The notes under the pieces: generated by a model
The model's input: only the letters and a program-made list of their open reading frames with translations
Told to the model about the DNA's origin: nothing
The model's database searches: none
Part shown: positions 49,544 to 60,523 of the stretch, one piece after another
Position numbering within the stretch: position 1 is the stretch's first letter
Layout: each line of letters begins with the position of its first letter
Translations under genes and position numbers: made by a program
Assembly: GCA_958430865.1 (NCBI GenBank)
Contig: CAUDNR010004511.1
Location: 36,169 to 100,168 of the forward strand
From: Entrophospora sp. SA101
Taxonomy: Eukaryota > Glomeromycota > Glomeromycetes > Entrophosporales > Entrophosporaceae
Reading direction: 5' to 3'
DNA: 64,000 bases

Positions 49544-51280
49544 TCAAACAGATCGAGTGAGTATTGATCTGATAAAAAAATCAATTTTTACTACTTACTA
49601 AACACAATTTTTTGGGAAGCATGAGATGAAAAATATGAGACGTTTCTTTGATTTAGTTAAATTTTTTTTTTTTATTTTTATTTATTTATTTTATTAATTT
49701 ATATACTATTTATTACTAATTACTAATTATTTTCACTATTCATTCATCTGATGTTAAAAAAATTGATTTTTCCTTCCTTACCTTTTTGGTTTTATTTTTT
49801 TTTTGTTTTTTTTTATCTACCACGTCCATCTATCAGAGATGTTTCTTTTCTTTTGTTTGCTGCGGTTTAACTTTTGATCAACTAACTCCAGAAATAATCA
49901 ATCACCAATAATAACTAAAAATAACATACAATAATAATAAATAATTGTTTGTTTATGTCGCAAAGAAAGTAGTCTATCTATATATATACAACAAACAAAA
50001 ATTACGCTAGTACTAAGTGTATGATTATTAAGTAAATACAGTCCTTGCGTAATAAAAATCACATTTGGTCAATGAATGAATGTGCCGTTGCAAAGTTTTT
50101 GTTCTATTCGCGAATTAGTCATTTTTTTTCGATTGTGATTTTTGATTGTGATCCTTCTTACCTTTGAGTTATTTATTTTTTTGATTGATATATAAACTGT
50201 TTGTATTTATCGATCGAGCAAAATTCTTTTCAATTCAACAACTCTCTTTCCGATAAAACGATAAATAAAAATAACACAATAATACTTTGGCTTATCTTTT
50301 CTTTATGACTTTTTTTTTTTTCGGAAAAAATGCCATCGATCAATGTGCGTCATTTGATTTTTTTTTTTTTCCCACAAGCTCACTTGAACAGGAGACCGTC
50401 CTATATAAGGAATGAATTTTCACAATTTGATTTCAATTTTTTTTATACAGTTTAAAATACTTTTACAAGGGTATTACATAGCCCATTCTTGACAATAAAT
50501 CATGTGTAAATAATTACACAAATTTGATTGAAACTTTACTATTACACTTTTTTATCATCATATCTTTTGAATCCCTTTGAATCTCACAGCTTCCATAATA
50601 CGATTTGCTCGAAGAAAAATTGTCTGAAATTAAACATTACACGGAATGTAAAACCATCAAATCAACTAAATTTCATCAACTGAAAGGCAATAAATGGAAA
50701 GAAGCTGTGAACAACAACTTAGTGAAGGTAACGTGGGCAGAAAGTGTTGTTTATGCAACATTTGTTTGATTTTTCATGAATTGTTCATTTTCCATCTCGA
50801 TCGTGTACCTTAATTTCGTTGTGTTTACGATCATTTCATTGATATTCATTATGTTAAGGCAATTTTGATTATATCGAGAGAGAAGAGTTAGGAAGAGAGT
50901 TATTCTTCAACCAAGTCAAAAACCAATCCTTTAAATACATTTTCGAGTAGTACGATTTAATTTATTAGACTGTTTCAATGGTTTGTCGTGTGGTTACTTC
51001 CAACTTCTTAAATTCGTTAACAAAATAATTGTTGGTGAAGTGATTGTTGACAAAATGAATCAATCCCATATTTATTTCTACATTATCAAATTCACAATTT
51101 TAATTGGTCAATCAACAAATTGCGTGGGTTAAAATTTTGTGTTCCCAGAATGGTCTCCCTGCTCACTTGCACATCCTCGATTACAAAAACTTGTTATTAT
51201 TATTATTAATAATAGAGAAGAAAAAAGGTCTCCGGCTACACTATTTTTATGTTACACTTATTAAAAATCAGGTTATAATA

Positions 51281-51462
51281 TAGTGAACCCTCCCTAAGTG
51301 CACGCACTATGTATACCCTCCATAAATGCACGGCTCATTTCATCACCAAGCTTATAGAGAGCTTATAAAATCACCTTTCATAAATGCACACCCTCCATAA
51401 ATGCACGCTCACAAGAAATAGCACTATGTTTCCGAGGGGGTGCACTTATAGAGGGTTCACTG
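51281..51462. mobile_element. Tc1/mariner-type MITE, 182 bp
   Basis: TA at 51279-51280 and 51463-51464. Inverted ends: TAGTGAACCCTCCCTAAGTG on the left; the right end reverse-complemented reads CAGTGAACCCTCTATAAGTG. The word CCTCCATAAATGCAC recurs inside. No ORF. Confidence 0.8.
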
Positions 51463-51698
51463 TAATAAGGCCTTTTTATTGAAATTAGTCGAGGAATTTC
51501 GTTCCCCGTATTTTTTTTTAAAAATAGAAATTTTTGTTATGCCAAATTTATAGAAAAGCCTCATTTTAATGGACGGTTTTCTTGAAAAAAAAAAAAAAAT
51601 CGTATAAATAAAAGTGCAATCGTCCGTTTCTTTGACATAAAGTTTCTCAAAACATTTAATAATATTATTATAAAAAAAAAAATAATATATAAAAAAAA

Positions 51699-52154
51699 AT
51701 GTTGTCAAAATCTTTTAGATTCTTAACATTTGCTCTTTTAATTATTACGATTTTATCGAATGTTTTTATCAATGCATCGCCAATTCTCTCAGAAAAACGT
51801 AAAGCAGGTGCTGTTGCTTTCGCAACATTTGATAGCGATGGTGATGTAAAAAGAGTTTCTGGTGAAGTCCATTTTACACAGAGTTCAAAAACATTCACAT
51901 ATATAACTGGACAATTCAACACTGGTTTTATAAGCAGAGATAGAAATGATTATGAATTCTTAATTATTGATAATAGTAATAATGTAATATTTGATTTTAC
52001 TAATCAAATTAGAAATCAATTGTCTTTTAATCGTCCTGGAACCGGACCATTCAAATTTAACGAAAGACTCCAAGTTAGAGATTTAAAGGGTTTAATTATC
52101 ATTGTAGTATTCGGTAACAAAGAAATCGGAGATGCTAGAATCAAACTTGTATAA
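51699..52154 (+). CDS. Small secreted protein, 151 aa
   Basis: ATG 51699 to TAA. Signal peptide about residues 1-27 (FRFLTFALLIITILSNVFIN-ASP), then SEKRKAG with a dibasic KR as possible Kex2 site, then a beta-rich domain of about 115 residues (VAFATFDSDGDVKRVSGEVH, FTQ, then YITGQFNTGF and YEFLIIDNSNNVIFDFT) with no cysteine. The strand pattern is reminiscent of CHRD/SOD-like or lipocalin-sized beta domains, but I cannot assign a family. Single exon. A degraded copy of its 3' end lies about 260 bp downstream, so the locus has undergone tandem duplication. Candidate effector or wall protein. Confidence 0.7.
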   Translation: MLSKSFRFLTFALLIITILSNVFINASPILSEKRKAGAVAFATFDSDGDVKRVSGEVHFTQSSKTFTYITGQFNTGFISRDRNDYEFLIIDNSNNVIFDFTNQIRNQLSFNRPGTGPFKFNERLQVRDLKGLIIIVVFGNKEIGDARIKLV

Positions 52155-52365
52155 TTAATACAATTAATTGTTATTGTATATTATGTATTATGATTTTAAT
52201 GTATTAATATTATTAGTTCTTCTAAAATTAATCTTTCTTGAGAATTAAATCATGTATTTTTCTTTAAAACAATTTGTATTAATATTTTCGAATAAACAGA
52301 CACGTAGATGATTTTAATGATTTACAGTGGCTGTGTGTTGTAATTTTTGATTTCATTGTAAACTT

Positions 52366-52510
52366 AAAGGCCCAGAAATCGAAAGAGCTCAAATCAAGCT
52401 TGTATAATTAATTCGATTATTACGTGGAATGTGATTTATGATAATTTTTAACGTATTGATATTAATATTATTGATTTTCTAATATAATACTTCTTGAGAA
52501 TTAAATCATT
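52366..52510 (+). pseudogene. 3' remnant of a duplicated secreted-protein gene
   Basis: Frame KGPEIERAQIKLV with TAA at 52405-52407 matches the last residues of the upstream gene (GNKEIGDARIKLV), and the following 3' noncoding DNA (TTCTTGAGAATTAAATCAT) also matches that of 51699-52154. The rest of the copy is gone. Confidence 0.7.
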
Positions 52511-54992
52511 TTCGCATTTTCTTTATTTTTAATACTTGGCAGCGGGTTGTGTGTTACAATTTTTTAAAAAGCAATTTACTATAAATAGTGATATAAAGAC
52601 CTTGGCTGACTGAGCCGTTTAAAATTTCTCATCCGGTACTATATTTCCTAAATTTATATTTACCTTTTTGAAAACTACTCGTCATTTTTACAATATTAAA
52701 TTGAAAAGGGCTTTTTAGTTTATCAGTTTTCTCTGATGGATATCAGCATTTGTTGAATGTCTCAATAATTACAATGCTAATTTTTCACAATAATTTCTAA
52801 CAAAAGAACTCGAAAATCTTTGTAAGGTGTACTTTTATATTCTTGTTCAGAGTCTTTATGTTTTGTTCTACAACAGATTTTTCATGATTTTATAGTATGA
52901 TTCCAAAAACGATATAGCAATATAAATAATTACGGTAAGTAATGATTTTGCTTCATAAATAAAACCTTTTTACATTCTTTAATTATTTGTTATAGTAAAA
53001 TTAATAGTAGTAGCAACATTTTTATTTTTTATCCAGAAGATTTCCGACAAATATCATATACTAAATATGCAGCTAACTATATATATAATATGAAATTCTT
53101 ATCGTGTTGATTTAAGGATTAATGAATGTAAGTTAATCAGTATCGAGATTAGTCAAAATTATACTCGGACAAATGAATTAATTATAAAAATTGTTGAGAA
53201 ATTAAATGGTAAAGCAAGTCGACAATAATTCTTCGTATATTTCATAATAATAGATGGGAAATTGCTAATTCAGTGCATTTTTTAAATTTTATCAAATAAT
53301 AACATAATTATACATAGATGAGTGATTCTGCTTAAATAAAAAAAATTTTTTTTATATATTTAACCGGTTAATTAACCAGCTCCAATCTCTACACAATTTT
53401 ATATTGTGCGAATCAGAAAACCTATCTTTTATGCGAAAAGTGTTATTATGTAATTAATAGAAGATATAAAAAATATTTTTAAGGAATTAAAACTTATCAT
53501 TACTCGAGCTATAAAAAAATTTTTTATTGTAATAATTCAGATGGCGGTCTGATTGGATCCGTGGTTGTCCTTAGGATAACTGTCATTAATTAATGAAGTA
53601 TCATATAGATTTCATTTCATCTCTGTTGTTTGGATTCGAGGAAAATATTTTGGTATAATGGTAATATTAGCAAATTCCAAAAACATTTTTTTTAAAAACA
53701 TTATTTATTGTATTCGGATTTAAGACTAGAATGATCATATCAGTTATATAATACAGTGGAAATTATTATACGAATGTCATAATGATGATTTTGTTTGATC
53801 CCATCATTGATTAAAGGAAATCTCCTTTAGATAAACTGTTATAATTCATCATATAGTTAATGCTTCATCTGAAAAGAGGTTTAATTAAATCTTCAAACAA
53901 AAATGAAGCTGAAAATTTTTTATTCGAAATTTATTAAAATTTATTACGAGATTCAAAACAAAACAATCCTTGATGTTTTCCAGATGTAGTAGGTGTATTT
54001 GCGTTTGACAATGCAACCAGCTATTATATTGTGATGCTGATGTTTTTTTGATTGCTATTCGGATGATTTTTTTTTCCTCTTGACGTTCATTTATTTACTT
54101 GGAATGGCAAAGTAAAAGACCTACCATTCATTTGCCACAAAAGACACAATATTCATAGCAGAATAAAAGATAATAATAAAAGTAATAATAATAAAAATGA
54201 CAACAGTAATAATAATAATTTGTGGTGAACCTTTTGATCATGAAAGGGATTTTGAAGGGATTATGATCAAAATATATCTAATACGACTATTGATCTATTT
54301 CATCTGATGTTTTGGATAATGCTAGCTTTACATCCGTCTAAGTTCAATTTCAACCAACTCAAATAATAATACAATTATTCAAAAAAGATCTTGCTTAAAC
54401 TTGTAATATATTATTAAAACATGTAGAATTTATAAAATAATATTCATAATGCTCTCTTTTTAAAAGTAAGTTCAAACCCTTTTTAATTTATTTTTATTTA
54501 TATAGATTTTTGTTAAAATTGTTATTTTTTAGTGAATTCATTCATACAAATATATTATTTGTCTTCTATTATTTAATACCTTTTTTTTATAAAAAAATTT
54601 ATAGACTGAAATTAAAACCATGTAAATTTATTTTTGTTGGTTGATATAAATTGGAACAACGTGCTTTGACATTATGTATATATTAAAATAATTTCTAAAA
54701 CTAGTTTACTACTTTTACTGATGTGAAAATTCTATTTTATTTTTATATAATTTTAAATACTATGTTAATTAAAACCTATTTATTATCATAAAAAAATCAC
54801 ACATATATTATACTAAATATATTATATTATCATTAACTAATTAATTATATTAATTCTATTAATATATAATTGTTTGATTACTATAAATTGATTTTGCACG
54901 TTGAATCAACAGAGAGAATTGAAAATTGTTTCTTTTTTTATTTATACAATTATGGATATTAATGCCTCTTATACGCCTAGTTTAGGTTTTCG
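52511..54992. other. Intergenic, no intact gene
   Basis: A/T-rich. At about 54222-54330 lies a degraded inverted copy of the ORF at 58717-58914 (EPFDHERDFE then frameshift). Otherwise nothing recognised. Confidence 0.5.
54222..54330 (+). pseudogene. Fragment related to the 58717-58914 ORF
   Basis: GAACCTTTTGATCATGAAAG encodes EPFDHERDFE, matching that ORF, and the DNA further on (TTTCATCTGATGTTTTGGAT) still matches after an indel. Opposite strand to the other copy. Confidence 0.65.
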
Positions 54993-56204
54993 CTAAACTG
55001 CCGATTCTATTATATCTTTGTCATCAATTTTTTTGTAACCTATATTATTGCTATTAGAAGATGACAATGATAAAAGCGTTGTTGATGATAATAATGACGA
55101 CTTTGAAGGTGAATTATGATCATGATGACTATTAATTATAGTACTGTTGCCATCTGATTTTGGTGAAGATAAAAAAGAGGAGGAAGGCGATGATGATGAT
55201 TTATTTTCTGGTTGACTATACATATAAGTTGCAATCAATACAAAAGTTGAACCAACCAAAAATTTAAAAGTGACAACAAAATCAAATAAGAAAACAGATG
55301 CCAAGAATGATATTATGATAGAAATGGAGGTTGCAAACCCTTTAAGAATATTATCAGCATATTTTACAACCATGGCTACTATGATACCGCCCACAGCTTG
55401 ACAAGTTATGGCACCAACAACAATCATATTGTAACCATGGAAGAAACCTTTTTCCCAAACTCCCTCACCATCTTTCCACCAAACTCCTATAATCAATGCT
55501 GGAAATAAAGAAAAGAATGATAATTGTACATTGCGTGTCCATATGGATGCTTTTGATCCCTTCAACACCATTTCAAAATACACCCCGGCTATACCTGAGA
55601 TGATACATGCTATAGCAACTGATAACAAACCAAGCATTCTTTCAACCATGATTTGTTTTTCCTCCAATAATGGTTCTTCAGCTATTAAATTTTCCACATC
55701 ATCGTCACCATTATCCTCACTTACAACTGTAGTATTAGTTCTTAATTGTACCAATATGACACCAAATGTCAGTAACCCTAGAGAAATCCATTTAGAACCA
55801 CTCAATGATGTTCTCAACATTATCACTGAGCATAAAGCTGTTGTTAATATTTTTAATTGATAAGTTACTTGAAAAGTAGCAGCATCCAGTAAACTTACTG
55901 CTATGTATTGTAAATTATTTTGGATTGTGTACAAAATGGCCGGTATTGCTAATTTCCATGCATCTTGTGCAAACACTTCATTGAAAAGCTCTCGTAGGTT
56001 GAAACGACCATTTGTCTTTATTTGATTTTGTATAGCCATATAAACAGAAATGATTAGTTTGGATAATTCCGATAGGAAAACTGCCGTAGATGTGAAATAC
56101 AATGCATCTTTATCTTGAACAAGCCTAGAATATCTCATCACGATTACCAGCGTACTATTCTGAATGCATAACGTTAATAAACTTATATATTTTAATGATA
56201 ACAT
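54993..56204 (-). CDS. Nucleotide-sugar transporter (UDP-galactose/UDP-GlcNAc type, SLC35A)
   Basis: ATG 56204 (a TTG four codons earlier is not needed), 403 residues, TAA. About ten membrane helices. Typical SLC35A text: MLSLKYISLLTLCIQNSTLV, YSRLVQDKDALYFTSTAVFL, AILYTIQNNLQYIAVSLLDA, ATFQVTYQLKILTTALCSV, GVYFEMVLKGSKASIWTRNV, and VKYADNILKGFATSISIIIS. These motifs (QNNLQY, TYQLKI, KGF.TS.SI) are strongly conserved in Golgi UDP-galactose/UDP-N-acetylglucosamine/CMP-sialate carriers. It brings nucleotide sugars into the Golgi lumen in exchange for the monophosphate. The Ser-rich C-terminal tail (about 345-395) is lineage-specific. No introns. Substrate cannot be decided by eye; UDP-galactose is the usual fungal annotation. 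Confidence 0.9.
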   Translation of the reverse strand: MLSLKYISLLTLCIQNSTLVIVMRYSRLVQDKDALYFTSTAVFLSELSKLIISVYMAIQNQIKTNGRFNLRELFNEVFAQDAWKLAIPAILYTIQNNLQYIAVSLLDAATFQVTYQLKILTTALCSVIMLRTSLSGSKWISLGLLTFGVILVQLRTNTTVVSEDNGDDDVENLIAEEPLLEEKQIMVERMLGLLSVAIACIISGIAGVYFEMVLKGSKASIWTRNVQLSFFSLFPALIIGVWWKDGEGVWEKGFFHGYNMIVVGAITCQAVGGIIVAMVVKYADNILKGFATSISIIISFLASVFLFDFVVTFKFLVGSTFVLIATYMYSQPENKSSSSPSSSFLSSPKSDGNSTIINSHHDHNSPSKSSLLSSTTLLSLSSSNSNNIGYKKIDDKDIIESAV

Positions 56205-56789
56205 TTTTATTTGCAAATTATATTGATGATGTATGTATGTATGGAGGATTTTGATGATGAAATGGGATATAATATGATGATGATGTTGAAAGTTTAATAA
56301 TTTTTATTGATAAGTTTTTGAATTTTCTTTATAAAAAATAAATTAAAAAAGAGTTTTTTATTTTTTTTTTTTTTTTGACAAATCAAAAAGAATGATCCAA
56401 ATACAAGTGCATAAAAATTTTTATTATACTATTTTTATGTGATATTTATTTAATTCATTGCCAAATTAGTGTTTTTTATCAAGCACAAAAAACCTGTTCT
56501 TCAAATTGCGTTTGATTAATTCATTTTGTGAATAAATCATTATTCAGATGCATATTTATCCTTTTTATTTTTTAGTTTTTTTTGGATTACGTGTAACAAA
56601 CAATAAAACGCGGAAGTGGCGTTTAGCAAATTTCATTCATCACAATGTCTCTCTTACCCATATTTATTCTTTTCCTTCCCATAAAGTAAATGTTACAAAG
56701 AGCATATCGACGAAAAGGAAAAGAGGGGAAAAAAATATAACCATTTTCACAAAGAAATTTTTGTAATAATCTGCATTAATAATTTTTTT

Positions 56790-57130
56790 TTAATTTTTAC
56801 TCTTTTGTCTGAGTCATATTTTGGATGAGCTACGTAATCCACGTTTCTTCTGGTTTTTCTAACTAATTTTTGAGAATTATTATCATCATCTTCATTTGTA
56901 ATATTTCCAGAATTGTTATCATAAGAATGTTATTAATGTCAATATCATAACATTCTTGTTCCAAGTAATTATTTCTATCAGTTTCATTAACTTTACAATA
57001 TTCACGAAAACAACTATTTTCCGAATTATGTTCACTTTCAAATTCATCTTCAACAAAGATATCTTTTACTAATCTCTTGGATCATAATTATTATCAGAAA
57101 ATTTGTAAATTGATTCATCTTGATTAGTTT
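56790..57130 (-). pseudogene. Degraded acidic ORF
   Basis: Minus-strand pieces in three frames read DESIYKFSDNNYDPRD, then KDIFVEDEFESEHNSENSC and NETDRNNYLEQECYDIDINN, then EDDDNNSQKLVRKTRRNVDY. They look like one protein with two frameshifts. No family recognised. Confidence 0.4.
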
Positions 57131-57411
57131 TGACTATTAATAAGTTTTAAATTTAAAAGAAAAATTTTGTTTAAAAAATTTTTTTTTTAGAATTGTTTAT
57201 AATATCTCCTTTCCTCCATTTTTCTCTTTTCGTCACCAAATGTGACGAAATAATTTCCCCCTACAAAAACATTTCGTCGGGTATCATTAATTCAGTGAAT
57301 ACAAGTGAGTGATTATCTGTTTCGCTTGATGTCGCTTTGTGTGCATCGCGAGTGTATTTTGGTTGTAGTAAAAAGACAAGACAAATTATCGATTATAATA
57401 ACACAAAAGCA

Positions 57412-57558
57412 ATGTTGATCGGATGTTTATTGACTTTTACAGGAATCAATTTTTGCCCAATAATCTTGTCATATCTTCCGTTCGGTTTGATTCCTCATCC
57501 TCCAGGAGCTCAAAGGCTCGTTTACCTCTTGAAAAAAGCGCATAAGATTGGATTATAA
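57412..57558 (+). CDS. Possible 48-aa membrane microprotein
   Basis: First ATG 57412, TAA. One hydrophobic segment (MLIGCLLTFTGINFCPIILS) followed by PHPPGAQRLVYLLKKAHKIG, a proline turn and basic helix. The frame is open 25 codons further upstream but without ATG. A small single-pass organelle or ER protein is plausible; could also be chance. The upstream region has a perfect TTTCGTCA...TGACGAAA inverted repeat (about 57228-57250). Confidence 0.4.
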   Translation: MLIGCLLTFTGINFCPIILSYLPFGLIPHPPGAQRLVYLLKKAHKIGL

Positions 57559-58716
57559 TACAGATGATATATAGTACTTAAAAAAATAGCTAGCTTTTTG
57601 ATACTCCTTCCCTCGTAACCGAAATTCGCGTAACAAAAATTTTTTTTTTACTATTACTATTACGCTCTAAACATGTATTTTCCGGTCGTTACCAAATATA
57701 ATTATAATATTTATAATATGTACGCCCATTGATTATTTAATCAAAAAATCCTTCAATCCCACCAAATTACAAATTAATAAAAAAAAGGTAATTCTTATTG
57801 CTTTTTGACCAAAAAAACAAATTAAATTGGACCAAATATTTTTTTTGTAAAACTTTTGCCGCGACTATCACCTGACTTTCTCAAAATACTTTATTAAATT
57901 GTACGTACTAATAAATTTAAATTAGATCATTTCATAGCTACCAAAAACTATTCCTGGCAAACTTAACTTACTGTCAATGTAATTTAAAAAAATGGAAGAG
58001 GTAATTCAAGAGTTAGACGAGAAATGTATTCAAGCATCTATTTGATTGTTTGTCTAATAATATAACTTTATATTTTGAAAAAATGTTCATACCTTCTTTT
58101 AGTCTAGCGCCTTAACATTATTACGTTTCATCCACTATAAGAATGAACATGAAGAAACAACCTATTTTAGTTTAAATAATTTATTAATGAAAATTATAAA
58201 AAATAAATCTTTGTCCAAAGTGTTTCGGTAATTTCGGCTACTAGTGAAGGTAGTTACAGCCGGATGTTATTTAAAGTTGGCAGCGAATTCGAAGTATCTC
58301 GACAAGTACTATTATCATTCTTATTATTAATTATTTGTATTTAAGTAAAAAAATTTTTTTTTTTAAATTTTCTCTTTTAATAAAAAATGCCTTCTATCAA
58401 GCAAGAGTGCAAGTGGCAAAAATGTCTGTACAGGTATACAATGTCAATTTCATCACAATAAGTTTTAATTTCAGAAAATATGAGCCAATTTATTAAATAA
58501 ATATCATGTCAATAGTGGAAAATTCCTTAACGTTGGGTTGGAATTATTCGTAAGAAATTTTTTTAACATACCAAACTATTATAATCCAATTTTTGTGATT
58601 CTTCAAATACGAACCCGGGTACTCTCTTTATATTTTCGACCTGTCAACCCTTTTCTGTAAGCATTCATATATACCAAATAATTTTCTTGCAAATCTCCTA
58701 TTTCATTAACTGATTA

Positions 58717-58914
58717 CTAACTAATATTATCCAAAACATCAGATGAAATAGATTCAATAATTGTATTAGAAACCTTTATATCACTGTCAGATATATTTTG
58801 ATAATCATTATTTAAAAATTTATTAATCCATTCAAAATCCCTTTCATGATCAAAAGGTTCATTACTATCTAATGGTTCGCTATTATTATGCAATGATATA
58901 CGGTATCTCTTCAT
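58717..58914 (-). CDS. 65-aa acidic ORF, repeated family
   Basis: ATG 58914 to TAG. MKRYRISLHNNSEPLDSNEP, FDHERDFEWINKF, then acidic tail with ISDSDIKVSNTIIES. A degraded copy exists at 54222-54330, so it belongs to a small repeated family; protein role unknown. May be a single exon of a larger gene. Confidence 0.4.
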   Translation of the reverse strand: MKRYRISLHNNSEPLDSNEPFDHERDFEWINKFLNNDYQNISDSDIKVSNTIIESISSDVLDNIS

Positions 58915-59199
58915 TATTATTATTTTATATTCTGCTACGAGTATTGTGTTTTTGTCATTCAAAGTAATGAAAAATTGAGGTTAAATTTTTTATTTGTTAT
59001 CATCATCATCATCTAAATTGATTAATTTTTCTTTTCAAATTTTTTTATTTGAAAATTAATTATGGATATATTTATATCGAATTATTATTTTTATTCACAC
59101 AAAATTTATTATTGATTCTTTCATTTCAGCCATTGATTTGTTCATTTCCTTCATCTATTATCTGACTTGGCACTTCATCTATTATTTTGCGCAGCATAA

Positions 59200-59900
59200 C
59201 TTGAGTTATTGTTGTTGAAGTAGCTAGAAAGTTATCAGGTGCTGGCTCCTTTTCTGCAAAGAAGGATACCTTTCTTGTTAAAGAGAGAACCAGTATGAAC
59301 ACGCATGACTTGACAAAATAAAAATCGATTGGCCATTTGTCGCAATTTCTTTAAGCCACAACACTCACTAAGACAATATAATATTAAAAAAATGAATGTT
59401 GGAACTAACAACATCCCAAATAATGCAAGAAATTACGATGGTTAGTTGTAATAATAACAGTCCAGAATGTTGGAATGACTATAGCTGGGAATAATATCAA
59501 GAATAAGCAGATATAAATAAAAAACAGATAGCTCTTTAAAGACTATTCCAACTTTTTCATTATTGCAGCTACTGCGTAAATTAAATGCAACCCCATGTTT
59601 ACAATTGAAAATATCTTTATGCTCATCAAATCATCATAGGCAAAAGAAACTATTAGCGGAATCACCCAAATGACCGAATTGTATTATAAGTCATCCATTA
59701 ATGACAGCAGCACACTTTTTATGCGTCCAGATTCCCCTGAAACATTCAACAGAAAGGCAAAAAAGACTGGAAAGAATGTGTTAATAATTGCATCATATAA
59801 TCCTCTTCGGATTTATACTTTTCGTTAACAATAGATACAGTCACAAGTGGAAGGAGTGTAAAGAAAATGATTTTTCACAAGATAAACTTCAATTTCACTT
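59200..59900 (-). pseudogene. Degraded multi-helix membrane protein gene
   Basis: On the minus strand, broken frames give hydrophobic text: SVIWVIPLIVSFAYDDLMSI, FSIVNMGLHLIYAVAA, LFLILFPAIVIPTFWTVIIT, and LILYCLSECCGLKKLRQMAN. Several stops and frameshifts separate them; short introns could explain some. I cannot name the family. Confidence 0.4.
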
Positions 59901-60154
59901 GCTTGCTTTGGTTAAGAGAATAATTGTTCATGTTGAATAATTGGAAAAGTTTCATCCATAGAACTTATTTTATAGAATCAATAATTGACAAAAACGAATG
60001 TATAACTCCAAAATTCAAAAAAAATAATTTGGGCATGTGATTAATAATTGATATTATTATGATACATATTCTTTTTATGAAAATATGAATCTTAAAAATA
60101 TAATAAGAATGTTCAGTTGTTAGAAAAGGTGAAGTTTATAAATTATCAATGCTA

Positions 60155-60264
60155 TTGTCAGTAAAGAAAAATTTGTAATACCATGAAAATATTAATTTAG
60201 TAAGAATGGTTGTCAGTAAAGAAAAATTTGTAATACCATGAAAATATTAATTTAGTAAGAATGG
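60155..60264. repeat. Perfect 55-bp tandem duplication
   Basis: TTGTCAGTAAAGAAAAATTT ... TAAGAATGG occurs at 60155-60209 and again directly at 60210-60264 without visible differences, so it is recent. Confidence 0.9.
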
Positions 60265-60523
60265 TTAGCATGCATGATGATGACAATTCCTATTTGATAC
60301 TATATAAGGTATTAATGTCAGTTCCAATATAATAACATTGTCATTAATAAATTTAGAAAAAAAAAATCTTGCCTTATATAATAGATTTAATTAATAAATA
60401 TATAATAATATAAAAATAAAAGTGTATAATTATTTGATTAAACCTGACGGATAATATTGGAATTAATTTATAAATTCCACCAAATTTAACAAATCTATTT
60501 TAATTCATAAACAAAACTAATAA

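Larger units (their letters stand above)
47201..51280. other. Gene-poor A/T-rich DNA with microsatellites
   Basis: No supported gene. Contains the inverted dispersed repeat (47940-48165), a (TA)n run near 48524-48554, GGTATGGTATAATATGGTAT-type repeats near 49095-49135 and (AACG)n at about 49513-49543. A TCAGTAAAT / TTATCCGA(A/G)CTTTATC pair at 47608-47625 and 47698-47717 is a short direct repeat. Confidence 0.5.
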
